From Shewanella sairae (GTDB lineage Bacteria > Pseudomonadota > Gammaproteobacteria > Enterobacterales > Shewanellaceae), in assembly GCF_023283535.1 (NCBI RefSeq), contig NZ_JAKILT010000005.1, forward strand, positions 1 through 64,000: a stretch of 64,000 nucleotides of DNA. The letters are read 5' to 3'. The notes beneath the pieces were generated by a model. That model ran no database searches. It was not told the DNA's origin and was given only the letters and a program-made list of their open reading frames with translations. Shown piece by piece: positions 27,991-38,207 of the stretch. Position numbers and translations under genes: made by a program. The first letter of the stretch is position 1, and the number at the start of each line of letters is the position of its first letter.

Positions 27991-30059
27991 TGCTTTCATT
28001 GCGAATTAAGCATCATATTCCAGGACGGATCCGCTTTAAACTGGATCGTTCGCAAACGCTAACTGATTGTGGTGAGTGGATAAAACACAGCCTCATGGCA
28101 ATACAGGGCCTTAGAGCAGTAAGAGTTAATGAAGACGCTTACTCTATCGTCATTGACTATGATGATAGCTTAATCGACCCAAGTATAATTGAGGAAAGGC
28201 TCACAGAGCTCAATCTCGCTGAAGCCGAGCTTACTCCTGCTGAACACCAATTCACTCGTGGCGACATCGCCATGAATATTATCGGCACTTTATCTGCTGC
28301 GCTGCTGCCTGGTAAGTGGAGCGCGATATCAACAGCAACCTTAATTGCGCCAACAATCTTTGAGGGCATTACAGATCTAAAAAACAAACAAGTCACCGTT
28401 GAAGCTCTGGACGCTATTGCCGTTGGTTTATCTGCGTACCGCGGTGACTATCGTACTGCAATGATAACGCAATCGCTGATTAGCCTTGGCGAATACATGG
28501 AGCAAGAAACCTGCCGTAAGAGCGATAAATTACTCGCCGAACTCATGCTGCCACAAGCATCTATTGTGTGGCGCATCAATGCCGACGGCAGTAAACAACA
28601 AGTCAACTCTGAGACTTTAGTTGTTGACGATATTATTGAGTTAACACCGGGAAGCGCTATTCCGGTTGATGGTATCGTTATTGCTGGTGCCGCCCTTATT
28701 AATCAATCTAGCCTAACAGGTGAAAGTGTACCCATTCGCAGAGAACTCGATGCTTATGTCTACTCAGGAACCAGCGTACATGAAGGCACGATAAAAGTAC
28801 GTGTAGAAAAAGTTGGTAGTGAAGCTACAACGGCCAAAATTGCCCAGCTGATTTACGACTCTCTTAGTGAAAAAAGTGAAATCCAGCAAGTTACTCAAGA
28901 TATGGCAAATCGAAGGGTAAAAATTACCCTTGCTATGGGTGCCGCTGTATTTGCCCTTACCCAAGATATAAACCGAGTTGCATCTGTTTTTCTGGTCGAT
29001 TACTCGTGCGCGCTCAAACTCAGCACGCCAGTAACGTTTAAGTCAATTATGTATCGTGCAGCCCAACAAGGCATCTTGCTTAAAGGCGGTAGCGCTATAG
29101 AAAAGCTTGCGGAAATCGATATCTGTGTATTTGATAAAACCGGCACACTTACATACGGCGATATGGAAGTGACTGATGTTATCCCTTTTAATTGCTCTGG
29201 AGTCAGCTGCGCTAGAGATCTATTAGCCATTGCCGCCTCTGTTGAAGAACACAGTAATCATCCACTATCCCAAGCAATTGTTAACGCAGCCAAACAGCAC
29301 CAACTGCCGCATATAGATCACGGTGAAGTGGAGTATGTTATTGCTCATGGTTTAAAGAGTACAGTTAATGAGCATTGTCTTGTTATGGGCAGTCGCCACT
29401 TTTTAGAAGCTCATGAAAAGGTCAGTTTTACTGAATTTGAATCTGAAATACGTCACTATGAAGATTTAGGTCGTCACCTCATTTTTATCTCTCATAAAGG
29501 CGAGTTAATGGGAATGATTGGCTTACGTGATCATTTACGTGAAGACGTACAGCAAACCTTAAATCAACTCCGAGAGTTGGGGATCAAACAAATCATGATG
29601 ATCTCTGGTGATAGTGTATATAAAGCTAACATGCTAGGTGAGGATCTAAAGTTAGATCGCGTATTTGCTGAAGCAACCCCAGAATCTAAATCCACTATTA
29701 TCGATTCTCTGCAACAGCAAGGCCACAAGGTGATGTTTGTTGGCGATGGTGTTAATGATGCACCAGCCTTAACCAAAGCCAATGTTGGTATAGCGATGTG
29801 TAATGGTACTGAATTAGCTAGGCAAGCTGCTGATGTGGTGCTGCTTCAAGATAGGTTAGCAGGCGTGTCTGAAACTTATCACTTGGCTAAAATTGCTATG
29901 GGTATGATTAATAACAATATAAAAATAGCTGAATATGTAAACAGCGGCATTATGCTTGCTGCGGCGCTTGGTTGGCTTAACCCAGCCATGAGTGCACTGT
30001 TGCATAATGGTACAACCTTGGGGATCTTAGCTCGCTCACTAGCAATAAAAAATCAATAA
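27990..30059 (+). CDS. fezB: P1B-6-type iron-transporting ATPase, FezB-like
   Basis: The 689-residue P-type ATPase should pump a transition metal, most likely Fe2+, into a ferrosome compartment. Its N-terminus is an HMA-like domain with HHIPGRIRFK rather than CxxC. Then come membrane segments, TGES at 243-246, the transport-site motif S339-C340-A341-L342 in VDYSCALKLSTP, the phosphorylated D382 in DKTGT, an HP locus (NHPLS, H424-P425), GDGVND at 585-590, and two final membrane helices. The SCA motif with an HxxGR N-terminus is what I associate with subgroup P1B-6 and FezB of the ferrosome system. It is the last gene of a run of five overlapping genes. Confidence 0.85.
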   Translation: MLSLRIKHHIPGRIRFKLDRSQTLTDCGEWIKHSLMAIQGLRAVRVNEDAYSIVIDYDDSLIDPSIIEERLTELNLAEAELTPAEHQFTRGDIAMNIIGTLSAALLPGKWSAISTATLIAPTIFEGITDLKNKQVTVEALDAIAVGLSAYRGDYRTAMITQSLISLGEYMEQETCRKSDKLLAELMLPQASIVWRINADGSKQQVNSETLVVDDIIELTPGSAIPVDGIVIAGAALINQSSLTGESVPIRRELDAYVYSGTSVHEGTIKVRVEKVGSEATTAKIAQLIYDSLSEKSEIQQVTQDMANRRVKITLAMGAAVFALTQDINRVASVFLVDYSCALKLSTPVTFKSIMYRAAQQGILLKGGSAIEKLAEIDICVFDKTGTLTYGDMEVTDVIPFNCSGVSCARDLLAIAASVEEHSNHPLSQAIVNAAKQHQLPHIDHGEVEYVIAHGLKSTVNEHCLVMGSRHFLEAHEKVSFTEFESEIRHYEDLGRHLIFISHKGELMGMIGLRDHLREDVQQTLNQLRELGIKQIMMISGDSVYKANMLGEDLKLDRVFAEATPESKSTIIDSLQQQGHKVMFVGDGVNDAPALTKANVGIAMCNGTELARQAADVVLLQDRLAGVSETYHLAKIAMGMINNNIKIAEYVNSGIMLAAALGWLNPAMSALLHNGTTLGILARSLAIKNQ

Positions 30060-30065
30060 CATTAA

Positions 30066-30090
30066 TGCAGTGGCGCAGGTTGCCACTGCA
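30066..30090 (+). terminator. Hairpin after the ferrosome-like operon
   Basis: A perfect 9-bp stem TGCAGTGGC / GCCACTGCA around a 7-nt loop starts 6 bp after the ATPase stop. Weak T content downstream makes it an uncertain terminator. Confidence 0.45.
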
Positions 30091-30479
30091 CATTAAACTT
30101 CATAAAATCAGACACTTACCAGAATCCCACCCCTATTAAAAACAACGCTTTTGAAGGCGCAAATACCTTCCCTTATTATGCAAACTTTAACCAAAAATAT
30201 GCCGTTGGCAGAATAAGAAGTCCGTCTCGAGTAATAAGCTAACCACCTCGATACTAAATAATTGATTTTGACAACGACTCTTTCTGGTTGAGTGTTTAGA
30301 ATAAATTACCACCTCTAGCTCTCCAATCATTTAGCTCAAGCTCGCCTCAAACTAAATGAAAATTGAAATGGCAAACTTAAGGCTCATACAGCAACGCGCC
30401 CATTCGATAACTTGTAACAGTGAGAAGTGAGCAACTTACTTCTCTCTGAGGTCAATAAGTTCTCCACCCCAACAAAACT

Positions 30480-30502
30480 AAAGGCACCGGAAGGCGCCTT
30501 TA
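30480..30502. terminator. Possible terminator of the Omp85-type gene
   Basis: The stem AAAGGC / GCCTTT (read on the minus strand with a following T-containing stretch) lies about 33 bp past the stop of the gene at 30535. The stem is short. Confidence 0.5.
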
Positions 30503-30534
30503 TTTAGCTTTAGCTAATCCAATTAAAACACTAA

Positions 30535-31836
30535 CTAAAACGGCTGATTCACCATGATCCAAAACTGATTTGACTCTTCACTAAAGGCTAGCTCTGCGCG
30601 TACTACCACACTTTCAACTTCAAAGCGCGCACCAATACCTGCAGACCATTTCAGGTCATCGTGCAGTGCACTTGCGCTAAATTCATCGCTAACTTGTCCA
30701 GCTTCTGCAAACGCTACCCACTGCCACCACGGAATATCGTATAAGTTAAATACTGGCCACTCTTGCAATGGTTGCCATCTTGGTTGCACACGATACTCTG
30801 CGCTATATAGCACTGCAGAGCGACCAGTGAAACGCTTGCTGGTGTAACCGCGAAGACGCTCGAAGCCACCTAAGCTAACACCTGCAAAGCTTGGCGGACG
30901 ATGAGCATCATCATTAGAGTCTGAAGTCCACGTTGGTGTATCGGCTAAGTAAAAGTTAAACGCCATAATTTGCTGACCAAACCATTCATTAGAGTCGATA
31001 GAAACAAACGTGCTTTGATCAAACTCCCAGGTGGTCCAGCTATTGCGTGAGTCACTACCAAAGTCGCGGGTGACCTTAAAGCTTGTTTGCCCACCTTGAG
31101 TGCTGTTTTTACCGTTATCGCGGTTATCCCACTCAAGCTCAACGGCTAAACCTTTGGCTTCATCCTCTAAAAACTCAAATCCTTCGAGCTCTCTACTCTG
31201 AGTAAAAGGACTAAATTTAACACTGGTAACACCTGACTCTAGCGGATTCCAACTAATATCGGTTCTTGCGCGGCCTAAACTACGAGCCGCCCCTTGACTA
31301 CCACGGCCAATCGGCAGTACGTATCGAGCATGAAACTTGGTAAAGGACTCATCACCTAAAGTAACCACTCGCTCGCTGTCACCGTTGATATCTGCCTGAT
31401 TAGGCACATAATAAACGCCTTCTTTAAAGCGGGCGTTATAGGTTTCGACTGAGAACAACCATTGATCAAGAGTAGGAATTTGATAGTCGTTAAAACGCAA
31501 ATAGCTAACCCAACTATTATTGGTGCTATACACGCCAATACCCAATATAGAGGATTGAATTTGCCCAGCATGTTTAAGCACACCGGCGCCACCAAAAGCA
31601 GTACTTAAGCTCTCACTTGAAAACGCAAAAGGCACAGCAACAAATTCAGACTCATAATCGGGCAGTTGGTTATCGTTGTTTTTTTTCTGCTTGTTAGCAC
31701 TAGACTCAACTGATTCAATAATGACTTGCTCTTCACCAGACGGCTTACCATCTAGTTGTTCTGCTGATGACTCTGCACTCGCAAAGGGAGACATTAAGCC
31801 CAAAGCGACAAATATAGTTAATGGATTTATTTTCAA
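30535..31836 (-). CDS. Omp85-superfamily outer membrane barrel protein
   Basis: The 433-residue protein has a signal peptide (MKINPLTIFVALGLMSPFASA) and a polar linker. A C-terminal beta-barrel of the BamA/TamA type follows, containing the hallmark LGGFERLRGYTSKRFTGRS, related to the conserved RGY block of Omp85 proteins, and ending in an aromatic residue (MVNQPF). POTRA domains are missing, so it is a truncated Omp85-like protein (patatin-free, short type) rather than BamA. Substrate and function are unknown. It stands alone between the ferrosome-like locus and alr. Confidence 0.8.
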   Translation of the reverse strand: MKINPLTIFVALGLMSPFASAESSAEQLDGKPSGEEQVIIESVESSANKQKKNNDNQLPDYESEFVAVPFAFSSESLSTAFGGAGVLKHAGQIQSSILGIGVYSTNNSWVSYLRFNDYQIPTLDQWLFSVETYNARFKEGVYYVPNQADINGDSERVVTLGDESFTKFHARYVLPIGRGSQGAARSLGRARTDISWNPLESGVTSVKFSPFTQSRELEGFEFLEDEAKGLAVELEWDNRDNGKNSTQGGQTSFKVTRDFGSDSRNSWTTWEFDQSTFVSIDSNEWFGQQIMAFNFYLADTPTWTSDSNDDAHRPPSFAGVSLGGFERLRGYTSKRFTGRSAVLYSAEYRVQPRWQPLQEWPVFNLYDIPWWQWVAFAEAGQVSDEFSASALHDDLKWSAGIGARFEVESVVVRAELAFSEESNQFWIMVNQPF

Positions 31837-31910
31837 TTTAAGACATCTTCAACTGCAACGGGCATCCCGCCTCAAATTGCAGTATCAACATAAATAAGTT
31901 GTTTATTTGC

Positions 31911-32987
31911 TCAATCTAGGCAAACAGCGACTCGTGGAGTCAATTTAGTTACAAGCTCGTACGCGATAGTGCCAATGTGCTCTGCCACCTCCTCTACTGG
32001 AAGGTCTTTACCCCAAAGTACGGCTTTATCGCCCACATTATCACTCGCATCAGCACCAAGATCGACAGTTAACATATCCATCGACACTCGGCCAACAATC
32101 GGCGCTAAACGGCCGTTAATTAATACCGGTGTGCCTAGTGGTGCATTACGTGGATAACCATCGCCATAACCTATGGCAACCACACCTAGCTTAGTATCTT
32201 TATCTGCTAGCCAGTGGCTACCATAGCCCACCGGTTGACCGGCTTTATGATCACGTATCGCAATGAGTTGCGAAACTAGCTCCATGGCAGGAACAAGTCC
32301 GTGCTTAATGCCAAGATCGCCTACAACTGGCGATACACCGTATAACGCGATCCCCGGGCGGATCCAATTTGCTTGGCTTTGCTGCCAAAACAGCGCGCCA
32401 GCTGAGTTCGCTAAGGTGCGCTCTCCAGGTAAGTCTTTGGTTAACTGCTCAAATGTCGCTAATTGCGTGGCAGTGTAATTATTATCTGGCTCATCGGCAC
32501 AAGCAAAATGGGTCATCAAATTAATCGGTTTAGCGATGTTTTTACACGCCACTAAGCGCTGATAAACCGCATCAAATTCATCTGGCACAAAACCTAAGCG
32601 ATGCATACCAGAGTCTATTTTCATCCACACGTTAACAGGCTTATCGAGCTCAGCTTGCTCCAGCATCTCGATTTGCGACTCATGGTGCACTACGGTTTCG
32701 ATATCGTGTTCAACTAGCGTGGCAAGATCTGTCGCGCGGAAGAAGCCTTCCAATAAAAGCAGTTTTGCAGTAACGCCACCGACACGAAGCGCAAGCGCCT
32801 CTTCTAAACGCGCTAAGCCAAAACCGTCGGCATTATCTAAACACTGAGCGACATTAAGCAAGCCATGGCCATAGCCATTGGCTTTTACAACCGCCATCAC
32901 CTTGCTTGATGGGGCTAATTCATGCAGCCGAGCCAGATTATTCTTCAATGCTTGGCGACTGATCTCTGCTCGTGGAAATGGTTTCAC
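31911..32987 (-). CDS. alr: Alanine racemase
   Basis: Alr interconverts L- and D-alanine for peptidoglycan synthesis. The 358-residue protein has the PLP-binding Lys35 in [10 protein letters not shown] and the second catalytic Tyr in [23 protein letters not shown] and [10 protein letters not shown] are further family blocks. Length fits biosynthetic alanine racemase. It follows dnaB on the same strand by about 90 bp, the arrangement seen in E. coli. Confidence 0.96.
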   Translation of the reverse strand: MKPFPRAEISRQALKNNLARLHELAPSSKVMAVVKANGYGHGLLNVAQCLDNADGFGLARLEEALALRVGGVTAKLLLLEGFFRATDLATLVEHDIETVVHHESQIEMLEQAELDKPVNVWMKIDSGMHRLGFVPDEFDAVYQRLVACKNIAKPINLMTHFACADEPDNNYTATQLATFEQLTKDLPGERTLANSAGALFWQQSQANWIRPGIALYGVSPVVGDLGIKHGLVPAMELVSQLIAIRDHKAGQPVGYGSHWLADKDTKLGVVAIGYGDGYPRNAPLGTPVLINGRLAPIVGRVSMDMLTVDLGADASDNVGDKAVLWGKDLPVEEVAEHIGTIAYELVTKLTPRVAVCLD

Positions 32988-33079
32988 AAGTAACCTTGTT
33001 ATCTCTATTAAAAAGTAAGAGCCTCTATGAGGCTCTATTGTAATTAATCATGGTCCGTAAATGACTTTATGGACAATAA

Positions 33080-34486
33080 TTAATCCTCTTCGAATTGTGG
33101 ACCAGCGTAGTTATCAAAACGTGAGAATTGGCCTTGGAAGGTTAAACGCACACGCCCGATTGGGCCGTTACGTTGCTTACCAATAATGATCTCTGCGGTA
33201 CCTTTATCTTCAGAATCGTTGTTATACACTTCATCACGATAAATAAACATGATCAAATCGGCATCCTGCTCAATCGCGCCCGATTCACGCAAATCCGAGT
33301 TAACCGGTCGTTTATCAGCACGTTGCTCAAGCGAGCGGTTAAGCTGTGACAGTGCAACAACCGGAATTTCCAGCTCTTTCGCCAAGGCCTTAAGCGAGCG
33401 TGAAATCTCCGAGATCTCCAAGGTACGGTTATCTTTAAGCGCTGGTACCTGCATTAACTGAAGGTAATCGATCATAATCATCGATAGACCGCCATATTCA
33501 CGCGCGATACGTCGTGCTCGGCTTCGAACTTCAGTCGGTGTAAGACCTGAGCCATCATCGATGTACATCTTACCTTGCTCAAGCATAATGCCCATGGTTG
33601 AAGATACGCGCGCCCAATCGTCATCATCTAGCTGACCAGTACGAATTTTGGTTTGATCGACGCGGCCAAGTGAGGCCAACATACGCATCATGATCTGTTC
33701 TGAAGGCATCTCCAAGCTGAAAATAAGCACGGGTTTGTCTTCGTGCAGTGCCGCTTGCTCACACAAGTTCATCGCAAAGGTGGTTTTACCCATCGATGGA
33801 CGCGCGGCAACAATAATCAAGTCACCAGACTGGAAGCCTGCGGTCATTTTATCTAAGTCGCCAAAGCCACTCGACACACCGGTGACACCACTGGTTGGGT
33901 TGTTATATAACTCTTCAATTTTATCAACGGTCTTTTCGAGAATCGCTTTAATGCCTTCAGGGCCTTCGTTAGCATTGGCACGCTGCTCAGCGATTTTAAA
34001 GACTTTGGTTTCGGCTAAATCAAGCAATTCACTTGAATTACGCCCTTCCGGATTAAAACCTGCATCAGCAATTTCGTTAGCCACTTTAATCATATCGCGC
34101 ACAACCGCACGTTCGCGTACGATGTTAGCGTATGAGTGGATGTTACCCGCACTCGGGGTGTTTTTAGCGATTTCACCGATATAAGCGAAGCCACCCACAT
34201 CTTCGAGCTGATCTTCAAGCTCAAGCTGCTCAGATACGGTAATTAAGTCGATTGGTTGACCCGCACTGATCAAAGACTCCATCGCTGTAAAAATGGTGCC
34301 ATGGGCACGCGAATAGAAGTCTTCTTTTACGACAGCTTCTGCCACTCTGTCCCAAGCGTCAGAGTCCAACATCAAACCACCGAGAACCGATTGCTCAGCT
34401 TCAATTGAATGCGGCGGCATCTTCAGCGCGTCCATCTGAAGATCTCTTGGTTTCTCTTTGCCCTTAAAGGCGCGTTGTTGTGACAT
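33080..34486 (-). CDS. dnaB: Replicative DNA helicase
   Basis: DnaB is the hexameric 5'-3' helicase of the replication fork. The 468-residue protein has the N-terminal DnaB domain (MPPHSIEAEQSVLGGLMLD) and a RecA-like C-terminal domain. The Walker A motif is ARPSMGKTTFAMN, Walker B lies in MIMIDYLQLM, and LREFSGAIEQDAD-like sequence reads as LRESGAIEQDAD. I chose the ATG at 34486, which follows GGAGA and gives the E. coli length; a longer frame begins at 34540. No intein is present. Confidence 0.97.
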   Translation of the reverse strand: MSQQRAFKGKEKPRDLQMDALKMPPHSIEAEQSVLGGLMLDSDAWDRVAEAVVKEDFYSRAHGTIFTAMESLISAGQPIDLITVSEQLELEDQLEDVGGFAYIGEIAKNTPSAGNIHSYANIVRERAVVRDMIKVANEIADAGFNPEGRNSSELLDLAETKVFKIAEQRANANEGPEGIKAILEKTVDKIEELYNNPTSGVTGVSSGFGDLDKMTAGFQSGDLIIVAARPSMGKTTFAMNLCEQAALHEDKPVLIFSLEMPSEQIMMRMLASLGRVDQTKIRTGQLDDDDWARVSSTMGIMLEQGKMYIDDGSGLTPTEVRSRARRIAREYGGLSMIMIDYLQLMQVPALKDNRTLEISEISRSLKALAKELEIPVVALSQLNRSLEQRADKRPVNSDLRESGAIEQDADLIMFIYRDEVYNNDSEDKGTAEIIIGKQRNGPIGRVRLTFQGQFSRFDNYAGPQFEED

Positions 34487-34609
34487 TAAATCTCCAAAAT
34501 TCCAACGTTTAAGCAAAATGTGGTATAAAACTGGGGTCAAGCAAAGCAGGTATTTAACATCTAACGACCTGCACCTAAAAAAATACTATAACAATATTAA
34601 GGAAAGCAC

Positions 34610-36829
34610 ATGCGCAATGCATTGATCGCCGCCATCGCTCTCTCTACAGGGATGCTGCCATCAGCTGTGGCATTGGCCGATGAAGGACAATGGCAACCCT
34701 ATCAAATGCCGTCTATCGCCGATAAGCTCACTGAACGTGGCATAGATATTCCAGCTAAGCAGTTAGCGGACTTAACCAGCTACCCTATGAATGCAGTAGT
34801 TGGACTGGGCTATTGTACCGCCAGTTTTGTTTCGCCCCAAGGCTTAGTTGTCACAAACCATCATTGCGCTTACCGTGCTATTCAATATAACAGCAAAAAA
34901 GAGCATAACTATCTTGCAGATGGCTTTTTAGCAACCAGTAAAGATAAAGAGCCAACAGCTGGCCCGAATGAGCGCTTATATATCACTGAAGCGGTAACCG
35001 ACGTATCAAAACAAGTAAAAAAAGATATCGGTGAAGATCCGCTACAGCGTTATGAAAACATTCAAGCTAACCGCAAAGCGCTAATTAAAGAGTGTGAAAG
35101 CGATGATAACTATCGCTGCTCAGTAAGAAGCTTCCATAACGGTCTTGAATATTACCTTATCAAGCAGCTTATTATACGCGATGTACGCCTAGTATACGCG
35201 CCACCAGAAAGCGCAGGTGCTTTTGGCGGTGATATCGATAACTACGAGTACCCGCGTCACTCAGCTGACTTTACCTTCCTGCGCGCTTATGTGGGTAAAG
35301 ACGGTAAGCCAGCCGCTTTTGCCGAAGACAACGTACCCTACGTACCGAAGAGTTATTTAAAAGTTAATGCCGATGGCGTTAAAGCTGGCGACGGTGTGTT
35401 TGTAGCCGGTTACCCAGGCTCAACCAGCCGCTACCGTTTAACCAGCGAGCTTAAGTTTGCCAGTGACTGGTTATATCCTACCCTTGCCACGCGTTACCAG
35501 CTACGTATCGATACTATCGAGGCCATGAGCGCTAACGATAAAGACGTTAAAATCAAATATGCTGGCACGCTAGCGGGCATGGCAAACCGCATGAAAAAGT
35601 ACAACGGTTTGCTAGATGGTTTTAAAGCAACTGATATTACCGGTATCAAACAAAGCCGTGAAGATGACTTCCTCGCTTGGCTAGCAAAGGATACTGAGTA
35701 TCAATCATTCCAAGCACAGTTTAATGAGCTAGAAACACTATTGGTTGGACAGCGCAAACAACGTCAAGGTCGTTACTACTTTAATAATGCGCAAAGCAGT
35801 GAATTGCTAGCAACGGCAAATAAGCTTTACCGCTTAGCCAAAGAGAAGCAAAAACCCGATGCTGAGCGCGAAGAAGGTTATCAACAACGCGACATGAAGA
35901 TGTTTAAGGCTCGCCTTAAACGCCTAGATTCAAGCTTTGCTATTAGCGTTGATAAAACCCTGTGGATGCAAGACCTAGAAGCATACCTTGCCCAAGATAA
36001 CCGCGTTGCTGAACTTGATGCCATGCTTAACGAAGGCGACAGTGAAATAGCGCTTAGCGACAAGCTTGATGCACTGTATGCGCTTAGCTCGCTTACCGAT
36101 AAACAAAAGCGTTTAGCCTGGATGGACGCCGATGCTAACGCATTTGAAACCAGCGCCGATCCTTTCATTCGCCTTGCGGTAGCGCTTTACCCGCAAAATA
36201 TGCAAGCAGAGAAAGATGCCAAGACGCTAGCAGGTAAGTTATCTAAAGCGCGCCCTGACTACATGAAAGCGATTATCGCCTACAACAAAGCCAATGGCTG
36301 GCCAGTATACCCGGATGCTAACGGCACTTTGCGTATTACCTACGGTATGGTCGATGGTTATCAATCTACAGATGCGCTTTATAAGCAGCCTTTTACGCGC
36401 TTAGAAGGCATTACCGCTAAGCATACTGGTGTTGAGCCGTTTAACGCCCCCGCTAAGCTATTAGCAGCCATTGAAGCTAAGCGTTATGGCACTCATGCAG
36501 TTGATAGCGTATATCAAGATCCTGCATCTTGGTTATGCCGTCTATTCTCTTGTTTAGACAAGCCTGAAGAGTTTGGCTCTGTACCGGTTAACTTCCTATC
36601 GAGCGTTGATACCACTGGTGGTAACTCTGGCTCGCCAGTATTTAACGGTAAAGGCGAATTAGTGGGGCTTAACTTCGACTCGACTTACGAAGCGATTACT
36701 AAAGATTGGTTCTTTAACCCTACCATTACTCGTGCGGTGCACGTGGATATTCGTTACATCCTTTGGATGATGGATGAAGTTGATAATGCACAAAACCTCA
36801 TTGAAGAGCTGGATTTAGTGAATAACTAA
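34610..36829 (+). CDS. S46-family dipeptidyl peptidase (DPP7/DPP11-like)
   Basis: S46 enzymes remove dipeptides from peptides in the periplasm, supporting growth on protein. The 739-residue preprotein has a signal peptide (through SAVALA). The catalytic triad motifs are the His in TNHHCA, the Asp in GGDIDNYEYPRHSADFTF, and the Ser in TGGNSGSPVFN near residue 680. Eighteen residues after this Ser, where DPP11 has Arg and DPP7 has Gly in my recollection, this protein has Ser (FDSTYE), so its S1 preference is uncertain. It is inserted between rplI and dnaB on the opposite strand. Confidence 0.92.
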   Translation: MRNALIAAIALSTGMLPSAVALADEGQWQPYQMPSIADKLTERGIDIPAKQLADLTSYPMNAVVGLGYCTASFVSPQGLVVTNHHCAYRAIQYNSKKEHNYLADGFLATSKDKEPTAGPNERLYITEAVTDVSKQVKKDIGEDPLQRYENIQANRKALIKECESDDNYRCSVRSFHNGLEYYLIKQLIIRDVRLVYAPPESAGAFGGDIDNYEYPRHSADFTFLRAYVGKDGKPAAFAEDNVPYVPKSYLKVNADGVKAGDGVFVAGYPGSTSRYRLTSELKFASDWLYPTLATRYQLRIDTIEAMSANDKDVKIKYAGTLAGMANRMKKYNGLLDGFKATDITGIKQSREDDFLAWLAKDTEYQSFQAQFNELETLLVGQRKQRQGRYYFNNAQSSELLATANKLYRLAKEKQKPDAEREEGYQQRDMKMFKARLKRLDSSFAISVDKTLWMQDLEAYLAQDNRVAELDAMLNEGDSEIALSDKLDALYALSSLTDKQKRLAWMDADANAFETSADPFIRLAVALYPQNMQAEKDAKTLAGKLSKARPDYMKAIIAYNKANGWPVYPDANGTLRITYGMVDGYQSTDALYKQPFTRLEGITAKHTGVEPFNAPAKLLAAIEAKRYGTHAVDSVYQDPASWLCRLFSCLDKPEEFGSVPVNFLSSVDTTGGNSGSPVFNGKGELVGLNFDSTYEAITKDWFFNPTITRAVHVDIRYILWMMDEVDNAQNLIEELDLVNN

Positions 36830-36847
36830 TTCAAATCTATCGTTTGC

Positions 36848-36881
36848 AAAAAGGCATATAAGCTCGTTTATATGCCTTTTT
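36848..36881 (+). terminator. Terminator after the S46 peptidase gene
   Basis: A stem of about 13 bp, AAAAGGCATATAA / TTATATGCCTTTT with a short loop, ends in a T run about 20 bp after the stop. Confidence 0.85.
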
Positions 36882-36960
36882 ATTTGCTTTTAAATGAGTC
36901 AGTCAGCCCTATTGTCTTCATCTTGATATCTAGATCGGTAATGAGCTTATTTATTATTCT

Positions 36961-36977
36961 TATACTGATTGGTATTA
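36961..36977. repeat. Dispersed element TATACTGATTGGTAT, copy 1
   Basis: This sequence recurs almost exactly at 48327-48342 and, inverted, at 54721-54736, each time in an intergenic gap. Confidence 0.7.
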
Positions 36978-37058
36978 GTAACAATGCTGACGGGCTAAAG
37001 CCCGACCTACAGAAAGTTTGCTCTAGTTGTGCTTAAACCAACATGACATTAATTTGCG

Positions 37059-37091
37059 CTTTCCTACTTTCCTACTTTCCTACTTTCCTAC
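37059..37091. repeat. 8-bp tandem repeat CTTTCCTA, four copies
   Basis: Four perfect copies of CTTTCCTA are followed by C. It lies between the S46 and rplI terminators, where it is not expected to affect a coding region. Confidence 0.9.
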
Positions 37092-37110
37092 AATGCTAAA
37101 TTTCAGGCAT

Positions 37111-37146
37111 AAAAAAACGCCGTATTAATAAATTAATACGGCGTTT
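37111..37146 (-). terminator. Terminator after rplI
   Basis: A perfect 15-bp stem AAACGCCGTATTAAT / ATTAATACGGCGTTT with a 2-nt loop is followed on the minus strand by a T run. Confidence 0.88.
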
Positions 37147-37176
37147 CAAATTAAAGCATTTGCTTAGCGCAAATTA

Positions 37177-37629
37177 TTAAGCTTCTGCAACTACAGAAAC
37201 TTTAACGATTGCTTTAACTTCAGTGTGAACTTGAACTTCAACTTCGAATTCACCAGTAGTGCGGATAGCACCTAGTGGAAGACGAACTTCGCTCTTAGCT
37301 AGTTCAACACCAGCAGCTGTAACTGCATCAGCGATATCACGGTTACCAATTGAACCGAATAGCTTGCCTTCGTCACCAGCTTTAGAAGCGATAACAACAG
37401 ACTCAAGTGCAGAGATTTTCTCAGCGCGTTGAGTTGCAGCAGCTAGGTCAGCAGCTAACTTAGCTTCTAGATCAGCACGACGTGCTTCAAAAACTTCAGT
37501 GTTAGCAGCATTAGCAACAACAGCTTTACCTTGTGGTAAAAGGAAGTTACGAGCGTAACCAGCTTTTACAGAAACTTGGTCACCCAAGTTGCCTAGGTTA
37601 GCGATTTTATCAAGTAAAATAACGTTCAT
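37177..37629 (-). CDS. rplI: 50S ribosomal protein L9
   Basis: The 150-residue protein has the L9 N-terminal RNA-binding domain ([29 protein letters not shown]), the long connecting helix rich in Ala and Glu, and the C-terminal domain with [13 protein letters not shown]. Its length matches E. coli L9. It is the last gene of the rpsF-priB-rpsR-rplI operon on the minus strand, 27 bp after rpsR. Confidence 0.97.
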   Translation of the reverse strand: MNVILLDKIANLGNLGDQVSVKAGYARNFLLPQGKAVVANAANTEVFEARRADLEAKLAADLAAATQRAEKISALESVVIASKAGDEGKLFGSIGNRDIADAVTAAGVELAKSEVRLPLGAIRTTGEFEVEVQVHTEVKAIVKVSVVAEA

Positions 37630-37656
37630 TATATATTCCTCTGAATTAATGCAGTA

Positions 37657-38201
<545 letters not shown>

Positions 38202-38207
38202 AAAAAC

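Larger units (their letters stand above)
30060..30534. other. Convergent intergenic region after the ATPase
   Basis: This 475-bp stretch lies between the ends of the ATPase and the Omp85-type gene. It holds a strong 9-bp hairpin at 30066-30090 (TGCAGTGGC / GCCACTGCA), which could end the operon although no T run follows. A smaller hairpin is at 30422-30444 (GAGAAGT / ACTTCTC), and the terminator at 30480-30502 follows. No gene is evident. Confidence 0.6.
36830..37176. other. Intergenic region between the S46 peptidase gene and rplI
   Basis: This convergent 347-bp gap contains the S46 terminator, one copy of the dispersed TATACTGATTGGTAT element at 36961-36975, a small stem GGGCTAAAGCCC near 36992, the 8-bp tandem repeat at 37059-37091 and the rplI terminator. 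No gene is evident. Confidence 0.6.

Noticed and set aside
30535..31836. Naming this gene bamA or tamA
   Set aside because: The barrel block is Omp85-like but the POTRA domains are missing, so a full-length BamA or TamA name is not supported.
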